64,000 nucleotides of DNA. Origin: JBOICV01 sp050740255. Its GTDB lineage: Bacteria > Pseudomonadota > Gammaproteobacteria > Nevskiales > JBOICV01. The translations under genes and the position numbers were made by a program. The notes under the pieces are model-generated. The model was given only the letters and a program-made list of their open reading frames with translations, did not search any database and was not told the DNA's origin. Shown in pieces: positions 18,214-27,272 of the stretch. Where the stretch lies: NCBI GenBank assembly GCA_050740255.1, contig JBOICV010000139.1:4175-68174 (forward strand). The letters are read 5' to 3'. Each line of letters opens with the position of its first letter. Position 1 is the first letter of the stretch.

Positions 18214-18263
18214 AAATAGAGTCACGATGATTTAAATAAGCCTTATAGATCAGGCCACTAGCT

Positions 18264-18279
18264 TGGCATATCGCTTGCT
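18264..18279 (+). promoter_or_regulatory. Predicted sigma-54 promoter of the nirB-nasA operon
   Basis: TGGCATATCGCTTGCT fits TGGCAC-N5-TTGCW with one change; GG (18265-18266) and GC (18277-18278) are 12 bp apart. The predicted start is near 18290, about 27 bp before the nirB ATG. Confidence 0.75.
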
Positions 18280-18316
18280 CTTACTTACCTATATCCGCAA
18301 GAGCGGGGAGTAGGTA

Positions 18317-20854
18317 ATGCGTAAGCCCCAGTTAGTAGTGATTGGTAACGGCATGGTCGGCCAGAAGTATCTGGAAGCCTTGGTACAGGCCGGCGCCCAT
18401 AGTCACCACCAGATCACCGTGCTCTGTGAAGAGCCACGGCCGGCCTATGATCGCGTGCATTTGTCGGACTTCTTCAGCGGCAAAACCGCCGCGGAGCTTT
18501 CGCTGGTGCCAGCCGGATTCTTTGAAGATGCCGGCATCGCGTTACACCTGAATGACAAAGCGCTCGCGATTGATCGACAGAAAAAGCGGGTCAAATCGGC
18601 GAGCGGCGCGGAGCTGCCTTACGACAAGTTGGTGCTGGCGACCGGTTCTTATCCCTTCGTACCGCCGCTACCGGGCAAGGATCGTGAGGGTTGCTTTGTC
18701 TACCGCACGATCGAGGACTTGGAAGCCATCACCGCTTGCGGCAAGAACGGCAAGGTCGGCGTAGTGGTCGGTGGCGGCCTGTTGGGACTTGAAGCAGCGA
18801 AGGCGCTGAAAGATCTCGGGCTGCAAACGCATGTGGTGGAATTCGCGCCGCGCCTGATGGCGGTGCAGGTGGATGAGGGTGGTGGCCGCGTACTGCGCAA
18901 GAAGATCGAGCAACTCGGTGTGCAGGTGCACACCGGTAAAAACACGCTGGAAATCAGCAACGGCAGCAGCTGCCGGCACAAGATGAAGTTCGCCGACGGC
19001 GCTGAGCTTGAGACGGACGTGGTTCTGTTCTCGGCCGGCATCCGGCCACAGGACGCGTTGGCGCGCAGCGGCGGCTTACAAGTCGGTGAGCGCGGCGGCA
19101 TCGTAGTCAATAACCAGTGCCAGACTTCCGATCCGGATATCTACGCCATTGGCGAATGCGCGCTCTGGGGCGGCAAGATTTTCGGGCTGGTCGCGCCGGG
19201 CTATCAGATGGCGCAGATCGCGGCCGATCATTTGAACGGCAAGACCGACATCGAATTCACCGGCGCCGATATGTCCACCAAGCTCAAGCTGATGGGCGTG
19301 GATGTCGCATCCGTCGGCGATGCGCACGCGGCCACGCCGGGTGCGCGCTGCTACAGCCTGCACGACGAGCGCAAACAGGTATACAAGAAACTGGTAGTTA
19401 GCGAAGACGACAAATCGCTGCTCGGTGCGGTGCTGGTAGGCGATGCCGAGGAATACGGCACGCTGCTGCAGATGATGTTGAACAGGCTACCCCTACCCGA
19501 ATTTCCCGAAGATCTCATCCTGCCGGCGCGCGAAGGCGCCAAGAAACCAGGCCTGGGCGTAGCGGCGCTGCCGGCGGCGGCGACCATTTGCTCCTGCAAC
19601 AACGTCAGCAAGGGCGCGATTTGCGGCGCGATTGACCAGGGCAATACTTCGCTCGGCCAACTGAAGACCTGCACCAAGGCCGCGACCAGTTGCGGCGGCT
19701 GTACGCCGCTGGTCACGCAAATCCTCAAGCATGAATTGAAAGCACGCGGCGTGGCGGTCAGCAATCACATCTGCGAACACTTCCCTTACTCGCGCCAGGA
19801 GCTTTACCACCTGGTGCGGGTGGAGAAAATCAAGTCTTTCGATGGCCTGCTGCACAAGCATGGCAAGGGCCTGGGTTGCGATATCTGCAAGCCCGCCGCC
19901 GCCAGCATCCTGGCCTCCTGCTGGAATGAGTTCGTGCTCAAGCGCGACAAAGCCGCGCTGCAGGATACCAACGACCACTTCATGGCCAATATGCAGAAGG
20001 ACGGCACGTATTCGATTGTGCCGCGTATCGCCGGCGGCGAGATCACAGCCGAGAAGCTGATCGTGCTCGGCATCGTGGCGAAGAAATACGGGCTTTACAC
20101 CAAGATCACCGGCGGCCAACGCATAGACCTGTTCGGCGCCCAGGTGCACCAGTTGCCGCTGATCTGGAAAGAGCTGACGGATGCGGGTTTCGAGTCCGGC
20201 CATGCCTATGGCAAGGCGGTGCGCACGGTGAAATCCTGCGTGGGCTCCACCTGGTGCCGTTATGGCGTGCAAGACTCCGTCGGTTTCGCCATCGAGATCG
20301 AGAACCGCTACAAGGGCCTGCGCGCCCCGCACAAGCTCAAGTTCGCGGTATCCGGTTGTACGCGCGAATGCGCCGAAGCCCAGAGTAAGGACGTCGGTGT
20401 GATTGCCACCGAGAAAGGCTGGAACCTGTACGTTTCCGGCAACGGCGGCATGAAGCCGCGCCATGCGGACCTGCTGGCGGTTGATCTAGACCGGGAAACC
20501 CTGATCCGGTACATGGACCGCTTCCTAATGTTCTATGTCCGCACCGCGGATCGCCTGCAGCGCACCTCGGTGTGGCTGGAGAATCTCGAAGGCGGCTTGG
20601 ATTACCTCAAGCAGGTTGTCATCGAGGACAAGCTGGGTATTGGCGCCGAGCTAGAGGCCGAGATGGCCTTGATCATCAATACCTACGAATGCGAGTGGAA
20701 GAAGGCGGTGAATGATCCAGTGACGCTCAAGCGCTTCCGCAGCTTCGTCAATGCCGAGGGTGGCGACGACAATGTCGTGTTCGTCGAGGAGCGCGGCCAG
20801 ATCCGGCCAGCGACGGAAGAGGAAAAAGCCGCCAGGGTAGCGGAGGCGGCATGA
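18317..20854 (+). CDS. nirB: Assimilatory nitrite reductase large subunit NirB
   Basis: Reduces nitrite to ammonium with NAD(P)H. 845 residues: N-terminal FAD/NAD(P) reductase (VVIGNGMVGQKYLEAL; GVVVGGGLLGLEAAKAL), a BFD-like [2Fe-2S] domain near 423-475 (CSCNNVSKGAIC ... CGGC), and nitrite/sulfite reductase repeats with the siroheme-[4Fe-4S] cysteines CVGSTWC (about 640) and CTREC (about 680). This is the full NirB architecture. Siroheme would come from CysG (35748-37139). The stop overlaps the next gene by 4 bp; that gene carries the NirD domain. Confidence 0.95.
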   Translation: MRKPQLVVIGNGMVGQKYLEALVQAGAHSHHQITVLCEEPRPAYDRVHLSDFFSGKTAAELSLVPAGFFEDAGIALHLNDKALAIDRQKKRVKSASGAELPYDKLVLATGSYPFVPPLPGKDREGCFVYRTIEDLEAITACGKNGKVGVVVGGGLLGLEAAKALKDLGLQTHVVEFAPRLMAVQVDEGGGRVLRKKIEQLGVQVHTGKNTLEISNGSSCRHKMKFADGAELETDVVLFSAGIRPQDALARSGGLQVGERGGIVVNNQCQTSDPDIYAIGECALWGGKIFGLVAPGYQMAQIAADHLNGKTDIEFTGADMSTKLKLMGVDVASVGDAHAATPGARCYSLHDERKQVYKKLVVSEDDKSLLGAVLVGDAEEYGTLLQMMLNRLPLPEFPEDLILPAREGAKKPGLGVAALPAAATICSCNNVSKGAICGAIDQGNTSLGQLKTCTKAATSCGGCTPLVTQILKHELKARGVAVSNHICEHFPYSRQELYHLVRVEKIKSFDGLLHKHGKGLGCDICKPAAASILASCWNEFVLKRDKAALQDTNDHFMANMQKDGTYSIVPRIAGGEITAEKLIVLGIVAKKYGLYTKITGGQRIDLFGAQVHQLPLIWKELTDAGFESGHAYGKAVRTVKSCVGSTWCRYGVQDSVGFAIEIENRYKGLRAPHKLKFAVSGCTRECAEAQSKDVGVIATEKGWNLYVSGNGGMKPRHADLLAVDLDRETLIRYMDRFLMFYVRTADRLQRTSVWLENLEGGLDYLKQVVIEDKLGIGAELEAEMALIINTYECEWKKAVNDPVTLKRFRSFVNAEGGDDNVVFVEERGQIRPATEEEKAARVAEAA

Positions 20855-22503
20855 GTGCCGTGATGAAACAGGACATGCCGCTGGAAGGCGCCTGGCAGGA
20901 GGTCTGCGGCATAGACGACATTCTGCCCAATATGGGCGTGGCCGCACTGCTGGGCCGGCGGCAGATCGCCTTGTTCCGCGTCGTCGCCGGCGACAACGAT
21001 CCCGGCAGTATCTACGCGATAGATAACTACGACGCCAATTCCGACGCGAATGTCCTGTCGCGCGGCATCGTCGGCGACGTCCAGGGCGAACTTGTGGTCG
21101 CTTCGCCGATTTACAAACACCATTTCAGTCTCAAGACCGGCCGCTGCCTGGAGAATGAAGCGGCTTCCGTGCATTCCTACCCCGTGCGGATCGAGGAAGG
21201 GCGCGTACAACTGAGCGTGCCAATCCCTGCCAAAGCTCCTGCCAAAGCAGCCAAGCAAAAACCCCGATTGGTCGTGATCGGCAATGGCATGGCGGGTATG
21301 CGCACGGTGGAGGAGCTGCTGCAGCTCGCGCCGGAGATGTACGACATCACCGTGTTCGGCGCGGAACCGCACGGCAATTACAACCGCATCCTGCTGTCGC
21401 CGCTTCTGGCTGGCGAGAAAAAGCTGGATGACATCATGTTGCACACACGCGAATGGTATGCCGAACAGGGCATCACTCTGCACGCAGGCGATCCGGTGAT
21501 CGGCGTCCACCGCGCCAAGCGGGTGGTACGCTCACTCGGCGGCTTGGAAGTGCCTTATGACCGCGTGCTGCTCGCGACCGGCTCCCGGCCCTTTGTCATT
21601 CCGGTGCCGGGCAAGGATTTGCCCGGTGTGATCAGCTTTCGCGATATCCAGGATGTGGACACGATGCTGGAGGCTGCGCGCCAGCACAAGAAGGCTGTGG
21701 TCATCGGCGGCGGCTTGCTCGGGCTTGAGGCCGCCAACGGTCTCATGCGTCAGGGTATGGACGTGACGGTGGTACACCTGCTCGACAGCTTGATGGAGCG
21801 CCAGCTCGACAAGCCGGCGGCGGCCTTGCTTAAAGCCTCGCTGGAGCAACGCGGCCTGACTTTCCTGATGGAGGCACAGACCGCGGAGATTGTCAGCGGC
21901 GTGGTCGCCGGTACGGTATCCAACGAAGAAGAGCCGCGCGTGGTGGGGGTACGTTTCAATGACGGCAAGCAGATTCAGGCCGATCTGGTGGTGATGGCGG
22001 TCGGTATTACACCCAACATAGAGCTTGCGCAAAAACTCGGGCTGCGTTGTGACCGCGGCGTGCTGGTCAACGACACCCTGCAAACCTTCGATCCACGTAT
22101 TTACGCGGTGGGCGAATGCGTACAGCATCGCAACGCCACCTATGGCCTGGTCGCGCCGCTTTGGGACCAGGCGCGGGTCTGCGCCACGCATCTGGCGCAG
22201 CTCGGCCATAGCCGTTACAGCGGCTCGATTACGGCAACCAAATTGAAGGTAACCGGAATAGATCTGTTCTCCGCCGGTGACTTTGTCGGCGGTGAGGACA
22301 GCGAAGACCTGGTTTACAAGGATTCGCGGCGCGGGGTGTACAAGCGGCTGGTGGTCAAGGACGGCAAGCTGATCGGCGCCGTGCTCTATGGCGATGTAAA
22401 AGATGGCAACTGGTATTTCGAGCTGATCAAGAAGGGCACCGCGATCGGCGCCGTGCGCGACCGCCTCGTGTTCGGTCAGTCCTTCGTCGGCGAAATCGAA
22501 TGA
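20851..22503 (+). CDS. Fusion of NirD-like domain and FAD/NAD(P) reductase
   Basis: 550 residues in two parts. Residues 1-125 are NirD-like: a Rieske fold without the Cys/His ligands, as is normal for NirD (DANVLSRGIVGDVQGELVVASPIYKHHF, split here by memory of motif order). Residues 138-550 are a pyridine nucleotide-disulfide oxidoreductase like the N-terminus of NirB (VVIGNGMAGMRTVEELL; VVIGGGLLGLEAANGL; TLQTFDPRIYAVGECV). The fusion could supply NirD to NirB and deliver NAD(P)H electrons to NasA, whose C-terminal [2Fe-2S] domain lacks its own reductase. It overlaps nasA by 4 bp. The role in nitrate reduction is inferred from position and from known NasB/NasC-type reductases. Confidence 0.88.
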   Translation: MSAVMKQDMPLEGAWQEVCGIDDILPNMGVAALLGRRQIALFRVVAGDNDPGSIYAIDNYDANSDANVLSRGIVGDVQGELVVASPIYKHHFSLKTGRCLENEAASVHSYPVRIEEGRVQLSVPIPAKAPAKAAKQKPRLVVIGNGMAGMRTVEELLQLAPEMYDITVFGAEPHGNYNRILLSPLLAGEKKLDDIMLHTREWYAEQGITLHAGDPVIGVHRAKRVVRSLGGLEVPYDRVLLATGSRPFVIPVPGKDLPGVISFRDIQDVDTMLEAARQHKKAVVIGGGLLGLEAANGLMRQGMDVTVVHLLDSLMERQLDKPAAALLKASLEQRGLTFLMEAQTAEIVSGVVAGTVSNEEEPRVVGVRFNDGKQIQADLVVMAVGITPNIELAQKLGLRCDRGVLVNDTLQTFDPRIYAVGECVQHRNATYGLVAPLWDQARVCATHLAQLGHSRYSGSITATKLKVTGIDLFSAGDFVGGEDSEDLVYKDSRRGVYKRLVVKDGKLIGAVLYGDVKDGNWYFELIKKGTAIGAVRDRLVFGQSFVGEIE

Positions 22504-25295
22504 CATTCCCGGTCAAGACCACCTGCCCTTATTGCGGGGTCGGGTGTGGGGTTCTTGCGACTCCCGGCGTCGCCGGAGAGTCCCATCAGCTGAAAATCGA
22601 GGGCGACGTCGTGCATCCCGCGAATTCCGGCAAGCTTTGCGTAAAAGGCATGGCGCTGGCGGAAACCGTCGGCCTGGACGGACGGCTGCTGCAAGCCGAG
22701 ATTCGAGAGAAGGGCGGCGCAAGTCGGCAAGCGAGCCTGGATGAAGCGCTAGATTTCGTCGCCGAAGGTTTCAAGCGAATCATCGGGCAGCACGGTCCCG
22801 AGGCCGTGGCCCTGTATGTCTCCGGTCAGTTGCTGACCGAGGACTACTACGTCGCCAACAAGCTGATGAAGGGCTACATCGGCACCGCGAACATAGACAC
22901 CAATTCACGTCTCTGTATGTCGTCGGCGGTCGCCGGTCACAAGCGCGCCTTCGGCGAAGATCTGGTACCGATCTGCTATGAGGACTTCGATCTGGCCGAT
23001 CTGGTGGTGCTGGTCGGATCCAATACCGCCTGGTGCCATCCAATTATTTATCAGCGCATCGCCAAGGCCAAGGAACAGCGGCCGGATATGAAAGTGGTCG
23101 TGCTGGACCCGAGGCGTACCGCGACCTGTGATATCGCTGACCTGCATTTGCCCTTGCAAAACGGTACCGATGTCTGGTTGTTCAACGGCCTGCTCGCGTT
23201 TCTGCATCAGCACGCGGTGACCGATGCCGCATTCGTGAATCAACACACGATGGACGCGGCCCGCGCACTCGCGGTGGCGGAGAACACTGCCGGCAGTACC
23301 CGCGCCGTCGCCAAAGCCTGTCGTTTGGACGAGAGCAAGCTGGCTGAGTTCTACCGGCTATTCGCGCGCACCGAGCGCGTGGTCACAGTGTTCTCGCAGG
23401 GCGTGAACCAGTCCAGCAGCGGCACGGACAAGGTCAATGCGATTATCAACTGCCATCTCTTGACCGGCCGGATCGGCAAACCGGGCATGGGGCCGTTCTC
23501 GGTAACCGGGCAGCCCAACGCGATGGGCGGACGTGAAGTAGGTGGGCTCGCCACTATGCTCGCCGCGCATATGGAGCTGGGCAACGAGCAGCACCGCGAC
23601 ATCGTGCGTCGTTTCTGGAACAGCCCGAAGATTGCCGATACACCGGGGCTGAAAGCGGTCGAGCTGTTCGATGCGATTCATGCCGGCCAGATCAAGGCCG
23701 TGTGGATTATGGCGACCAATCCGGTCGTGAGCCTGCCGGACGCGGACAAAGTCAGGGCCGCATTGGAGCGCTGCGAGCTGGTGGTGGTATCCGACGTCAT
23801 GGCGCAGACCGATACCACGCCTTACGCCCACGTACTGTTACCCGCCCAAGGCTGGGGCGAGAAGGACGGCAGCGTGACGAATTCCGACCGGCACATCTCC
23901 CGCCAGCGCGCGTTCCTGCCGGTGCCGGGTGATGCGAAGCCAGATTGGTGGCTGCTTGCGCAAGTTGCCCAGCGCATGGGTTTCAGCGGTTTCGACTATT
24001 CCGGGCCGCACGAAGTTTTCGATGAGCATGCGCGGTTGTCGGCATACCACAACGCTGAAATCCCCCCCATCCCCCCGTTACAAAAGGGCGGGAAAGCCGC
24101 CGGTGGCGTGGTGGGGGGATTTGCCTTGCGCTGTTTCAACCTCGGCGGGCTGGCGAGACTCACGCGCGAACGGTACGACGCGCTGGAACCGATCCAGTGG
24201 CCTGTTCTTCCCCTCCCCCTGAGGGAGGGGATTGAGGGGAGGGGTGCGCACGAGGGGGGAACGGCGCGACTCTTTACTGATAAGCGCTTCTATCACCCCG
24301 ATGGCAAGGCGCGCTTCATCGCGACTACGCCGCGCGCGCCGGCCCACGCGCCGGACGAAGACTATCCGCTAATCCTCAATACCGGCCGCGTGCGCGATCA
24401 CTGGCACACGATGACGCGCACCGGCAAATCACCCAAGCTTGCCCAGCATCGGCCGGAGCCGTTCGTAGAGATCCATCCGCACGATGCGATGCTCCATGGG
24501 GTGCAGGACGGCACCCTGGTGCGTGTCGCGACGCGCTGGGGCGCGCTGGTGGCGCGGCTTAAGTGCAGCGCGGATCAGCCGCGCCGCTCGGTCTTCGTGC
24601 CGATCCACTGGAATGATCAGTACGCCTCCGACGCGCGGGTCGGCGCGCTGATTAATCCGGTGGTGGATCCGATTTCCGGCGAGCCGGAGTTCAAGCACAC
24701 ACCAGCGCGCATCGAACCATTCCTGGTGGACTGGCACGGTTTCGTACTATCGCGAGGAAGCCTGCCGCTGGATGCCGTGACCTATTGGGTCAGGATACAG
24801 GGCAGTCAATTTATCCGTTACGAGCTGGGTGGACGCGGCCTGCTGGCCGACCAGTCCGCGTGGGCGCGTACTCTGCTTGCTGTGCCGGACGAGGGGGCCG
24901 ATTGGCTAGAGTTCTGCGATGCCACCGCCGGCACTTATCGCGCGGCGCATATCGCGAACGACCGCATCGAAAGCTGCGTATTCGTCTCACCGCGGCCGGA
25001 TCTGCCTTCGCGCGCCTGGCTCGCGGGCCTATTCGTTAAGGATCAGCTGGAGGAGATTGACCGTGTCGGCCTGTTGGTCGGCGAACCACTCGAGCCCGGC
25101 GCCGACCCCGGTCCCACGGTGTGCTCCTGTTTCGGCGTGGGACGCAACCAGATTTGCGATGCGATCAAGCGCAAGGACTTGCGCACCGCGCAGGAAGTGG
25201 GCGTCTGCCTCAAGGCCGGTACCAACTGTGGTTCCTGCGTGCCTGAGATCAGGACTTTGTTGGCCGAGGTCCGCTTTGCTTCGGAAGCGGCTTGA
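22500..25295 (+). CDS. nasA: Assimilatory nitrate reductase catalytic subunit NasA
   Basis: Molybdopterin enzyme reducing nitrate to nitrite. 931 residues: N-terminal [4Fe-4S] motif CPYCGVGC plus GKLC, bis-MGD-binding core (GHKRAFGED, VTGQPNAMGGREVGGLA, MAQTDTTPYAHVLLPA), C-terminal cofactor domain (NTGRVRDHWHTMTRTG) and a BFD [2Fe-2S] domain (CSCFGVGRNQICD ... CGSC) at 870-925. Two GC-rich palindromic repeats lie in frame in the coding region, encoding about residues 520-541 and 569-588, both in the linker between the core and the C-terminal cofactor domain. The gene overlaps the convergent esterase by 47 bp. Molybdenum cofactor genes follow on the other strand. Confidence 0.95.
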   Translation: MTFPVKTTCPYCGVGCGVLATPGVAGESHQLKIEGDVVHPANSGKLCVKGMALAETVGLDGRLLQAEIREKGGASRQASLDEALDFVAEGFKRIIGQHGPEAVALYVSGQLLTEDYYVANKLMKGYIGTANIDTNSRLCMSSAVAGHKRAFGEDLVPICYEDFDLADLVVLVGSNTAWCHPIIYQRIAKAKEQRPDMKVVVLDPRRTATCDIADLHLPLQNGTDVWLFNGLLAFLHQHAVTDAAFVNQHTMDAARALAVAENTAGSTRAVAKACRLDESKLAEFYRLFARTERVVTVFSQGVNQSSSGTDKVNAIINCHLLTGRIGKPGMGPFSVTGQPNAMGGREVGGLATMLAAHMELGNEQHRDIVRRFWNSPKIADTPGLKAVELFDAIHAGQIKAVWIMATNPVVSLPDADKVRAALERCELVVVSDVMAQTDTTPYAHVLLPAQGWGEKDGSVTNSDRHISRQRAFLPVPGDAKPDWWLLAQVAQRMGFSGFDYSGPHEVFDEHARLSAYHNAEIPPIPPLQKGGKAAGGVVGGFALRCFNLGGLARLTRERYDALEPIQWPVLPLPLREGIEGRGAHEGGTARLFTDKRFYHPDGKARFIATTPRAPAHAPDEDYPLILNTGRVRDHWHTMTRTGKSPKLAQHRPEPFVEIHPHDAMLHGVQDGTLVRVATRWGALVARLKCSADQPRRSVFVPIHWNDQYASDARVGALINPVVDPISGEPEFKHTPARIEPFLVDWHGFVLSRGSLPLDAVTYWVRIQGSQFIRYELGGRGLLADQSAWARTLLAVPDEGADWLEFCDATAGTYRAAHIANDRIESCVFVSPRPDLPSRAWLAGLFVKDQLEEIDRVGLLVGEPLEPGADPGPTVCSCFGVGRNQICDAIKRKDLRTAQEVGVCLKAGTNCGSCVPEIRTLLAEVRFASEAA
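24058..24122. repeat. Palindromic repeat inserted in frame in nasA (copy 1)
   Basis: A 65-bp element with terminal inverted repeats AAATCCCCCC (24058-) and GGGGGGATTT (-24122) and an internal TTACAAAAGGGCGG segment. The same architecture recurs in the intergenic copy at 37152-37235. Here it is translated in frame as IPPIPPLQKGGKAAGG, a low-complexity stretch absent from typical NasA proteins. Confidence 0.8.
24205..24261. repeat. G/C-tract palindromic element inside nasA (copy 2, different family)
   Basis: About 57 bp of alternating C- and G-runs (CCCCTCCCCCTGAGGGAGGGG is a self-complementary core, 24210-24230) ending in a G6 run. It is translated in frame as LPLPLREGIEGRGAHEGG between the conserved WPV and GTARLF segments. 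Its boundaries are approximate. Confidence 0.6.
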
Positions 25296-26052
25296 CCGGT
25301 ACGGCAGGCGCCAGCGGCAACCATTGCGGCAGTAGCAGTTCTTCCATTACTACTACCATGCCGGAGCCCGGCGGCGGCCGATGTCCGGCCGGATAACGCC
25401 GATACCGAGTCGGAATGCCTTTGCGTTCCAACAAACGTACCGCTTTTTCCATGCCCTGCACGCGGCTGGGTGATTCTTTCGAGCCCATCAAAAACGTAAA
25501 GCGACGCTGTAGTTTCGCCAACGCTTTCATCGAAGCCGGAGCGCGCCAGCTGCAGCGGCTGCCCATCACCAGCGCGCCGGCATAGCGTTGCGGCCGCCGC
25601 AGGGCCAGCGCCCAGGACAAATCACCGCCCATTGAATAGCCGCCGACGAAGATACGTTTCTCGTCCACTGGATAGCGCGCCAGCGTCTGCGCCAACGCCG
25701 CCTCAACTATGATGTCCCAGTCCTCAACCGTCTCGGCCCAGTCCTCGTGATCGTCGTAGTCGCCGTCGTCGGTCTCGTCGCTGTCCGGCAGGATCAGGAT
25801 GAGGTTTTCGGCCAGCCGTGAGCGGGAGTAGGCGCGCGCCAGATAATTGCTGAAGGCGGAGGTGGGCGTGCCGCCGGTGTAAGGCAGGAAGACCATGGCG
25901 GGATAGCGCCGACCTTTTTCGAGTTTGACCGGCACCACCACCCGCACATCTTCCAACTCGCGCACCTGGTAGCGCTGAGCTTGCGCGGGAGCGGCGACAA
26001 GCAGTAGTGCGCCCGTCACTACTACGACAGCAAGGTTTCTTCCTTTCTTCAT
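25249..26052 (-). CDS. Exported alpha/beta-hydrolase (esterase-like)
   Basis: 267 residues with a signal peptide (LAVVVVTGALLLVAAPAQAQ) and an alpha/beta-hydrolase fold: GYSMGG nucleophile elbow (Ser about 143), an acidic loop before it, and a candidate catalytic His in YPAGHRPP near 225. It resembles the PHB-depolymerase/feruloyl esterase-like predicted esterases; substrate unknown. ATG at 26052 overlaps the moeA stop (TAATG), so it is translated with moeA. Its last 47 bp are antisense to the end of nasA. The C-terminal 40 residues are Pro/Lys-rich. Confidence 0.8.
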   Translation of the reverse strand: MKKGRNLAVVVVTGALLLVAAPAQAQRYQVRELEDVRVVVPVKLEKGRRYPAMVFLPYTGGTPTSAFSNYLARAYSRSRLAENLILILPDSDETDDGDYDDHEDWAETVEDWDIIVEAALAQTLARYPVDEKRIFVGGYSMGGDLSWALALRRPQRYAGALVMGSRCSWRAPASMKALAKLQRRFTFLMGSKESPSRVQGMEKAVRLLERKGIPTRYRRYPAGHRPPPGSGMVVVMEELLLPQWLPLAPAVPVKPLPKQSGPRPTKS

Positions 26053-27269
26053 TACGCTGATAGATCAATCCAACTCAGTACAGTTCCCGCCGGACTAGCC
26101 GATTCGCAAGCCGGCACGATGGCCAAGGCATTGGCTTCGCCAAGATTGCTGAGCATATGCGAGTCTTGCTTCGGCAGCGGATGCAGCCAGCATTGCCCGG
26201 AAGCGTCCACCGCCAGGCGCATGCGCAGAATCTGCGCGCGTTGCGCGTCGCCCCTGATCTCGGCCGCCAGTTTCGCCTGCCGCAATTCTGGCCCGGGCTT
26301 CGCCAGACCTTCCAGACAATCCAGAATACGCCGCAGATGCAACAGCAGCCCCACCAGCACCGAGGCGGGGTTGCCGGGCAGCGCCAGCAGCAGCGCCGAT
26401 CCACGCCGGCCGAAGAAAATCGGCTTCCCCGGCTTTTGCGCGACTTTCCAGAACAGGGTTTCTACGCCCAACTGCTTGGCTGCGCCCGGAATAAAGTCCT
26501 TGTCGCCCACCGAAGCCCCGCCGGTTGTCAGCACGATATCGAACTGATTCAGCACCGCATCCAGCGTTTGCATGACCTCCGCTTCGCGGTCGCGCAGATG
26601 CTGTACTGGCGGTGGTGGATAAGACCAGCGCGCGAGCTGGGCGCTGATCAGCGGGCTATTGCTGTCCGGTAACTCGCCCAGTTGTAGCGTCGTGCCGAAT
26701 GGGCGCACTTCATCGCCGGTGCTGAGTACCGCGATGCGGGGGCGACGATGTACCGGGATCTCTTTCAATCCCGAGTTAATGAGCGCAGCAAGCAGACCCG
26801 CGGTGATGCGCCGCCCTGATTCTGCAACCTGTTCGCCCCGGCGCAGTTCCTCACCCTGATAGCGGATGTTTTTCGCGACCGGGTAGGGCGCGCTGAACTC
26901 CAGCGTGTCACCGTCACGCTGGACGCGTTCCTGTGGAATAACGGTGTCGGCGCCATCAGGGACGCGCGCGCCCGTGAAAATGCGCATCGCCGTTGCGCGC
27001 TTGAGCACGGGGATCGAGACAAAAGCTGCCGCGGCGGACTCGCCCTGCACCGGAAGTTTATGGGGCTTACTTTCGCTAGCTGCGGCAATGTCTGCGGCGC
27101 GTAATGCGTAGCCGTCCATCGCGCTCTGGTCGAAGCGCGGCAAGTCGTTGGCAGCCGCCAGCGGCGCCGCAAGTACGCGCTGTACGGCTTCGGTCAGAGG
27201 GATGGTTTCGCTGGCAAGAGGTAAGAGTAGACGCGGGTAAAGCGCCAGGCTTTCATCCAGGCTCAGCAT
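26052..27269 (-). CDS. moeA: Molybdopterin molybdenumtransferase MoeA
   Basis: Inserts molybdate into adenylylated molybdopterin. 405 residues with the MoeA signatures FDQSAMDGYALRAAD, RIFTGARVPDGADTVI, VLSTGDEV, TTGGASVGDKDFI and ALPGNPASVLVGLLL. Full length. Lies directly downstream of the moaC-moaB fusion (3 bp gap). Confidence 0.96.
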   Translation of the reverse strand: MLSLDESLALYPRLLLPLASETIPLTEAVQRVLAAPLAAANDLPRFDQSAMDGYALRAADIAAASESKPHKLPVQGESAAAAFVSIPVLKRATAMRIFTGARVPDGADTVIPQERVQRDGDTLEFSAPYPVAKNIRYQGEELRRGEQVAESGRRITAGLLAALINSGLKEIPVHRRPRIAVLSTGDEVRPFGTTLQLGELPDSNSPLISAQLARWSYPPPPVQHLRDREAEVMQTLDAVLNQFDIVLTTGGASVGDKDFIPGAAKQLGVETLFWKVAQKPGKPIFFGRRGSALLLALPGNPASVLVGLLLHLRRILDCLEGLAKPGPELRQAKLAAEIRGDAQRAQILRMRLAVDASGQCWLHPLPKQDSHMLSNLGEANALAIVPACESASPAGTVLSWIDLSA

Positions 27270-27272
27270 GGC

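Noticed and set aside
19493..20464. 323-codon minus-strand frame inside nirB
   Set aside because: Antisense of conserved nitrite reductase domains; no start signal.
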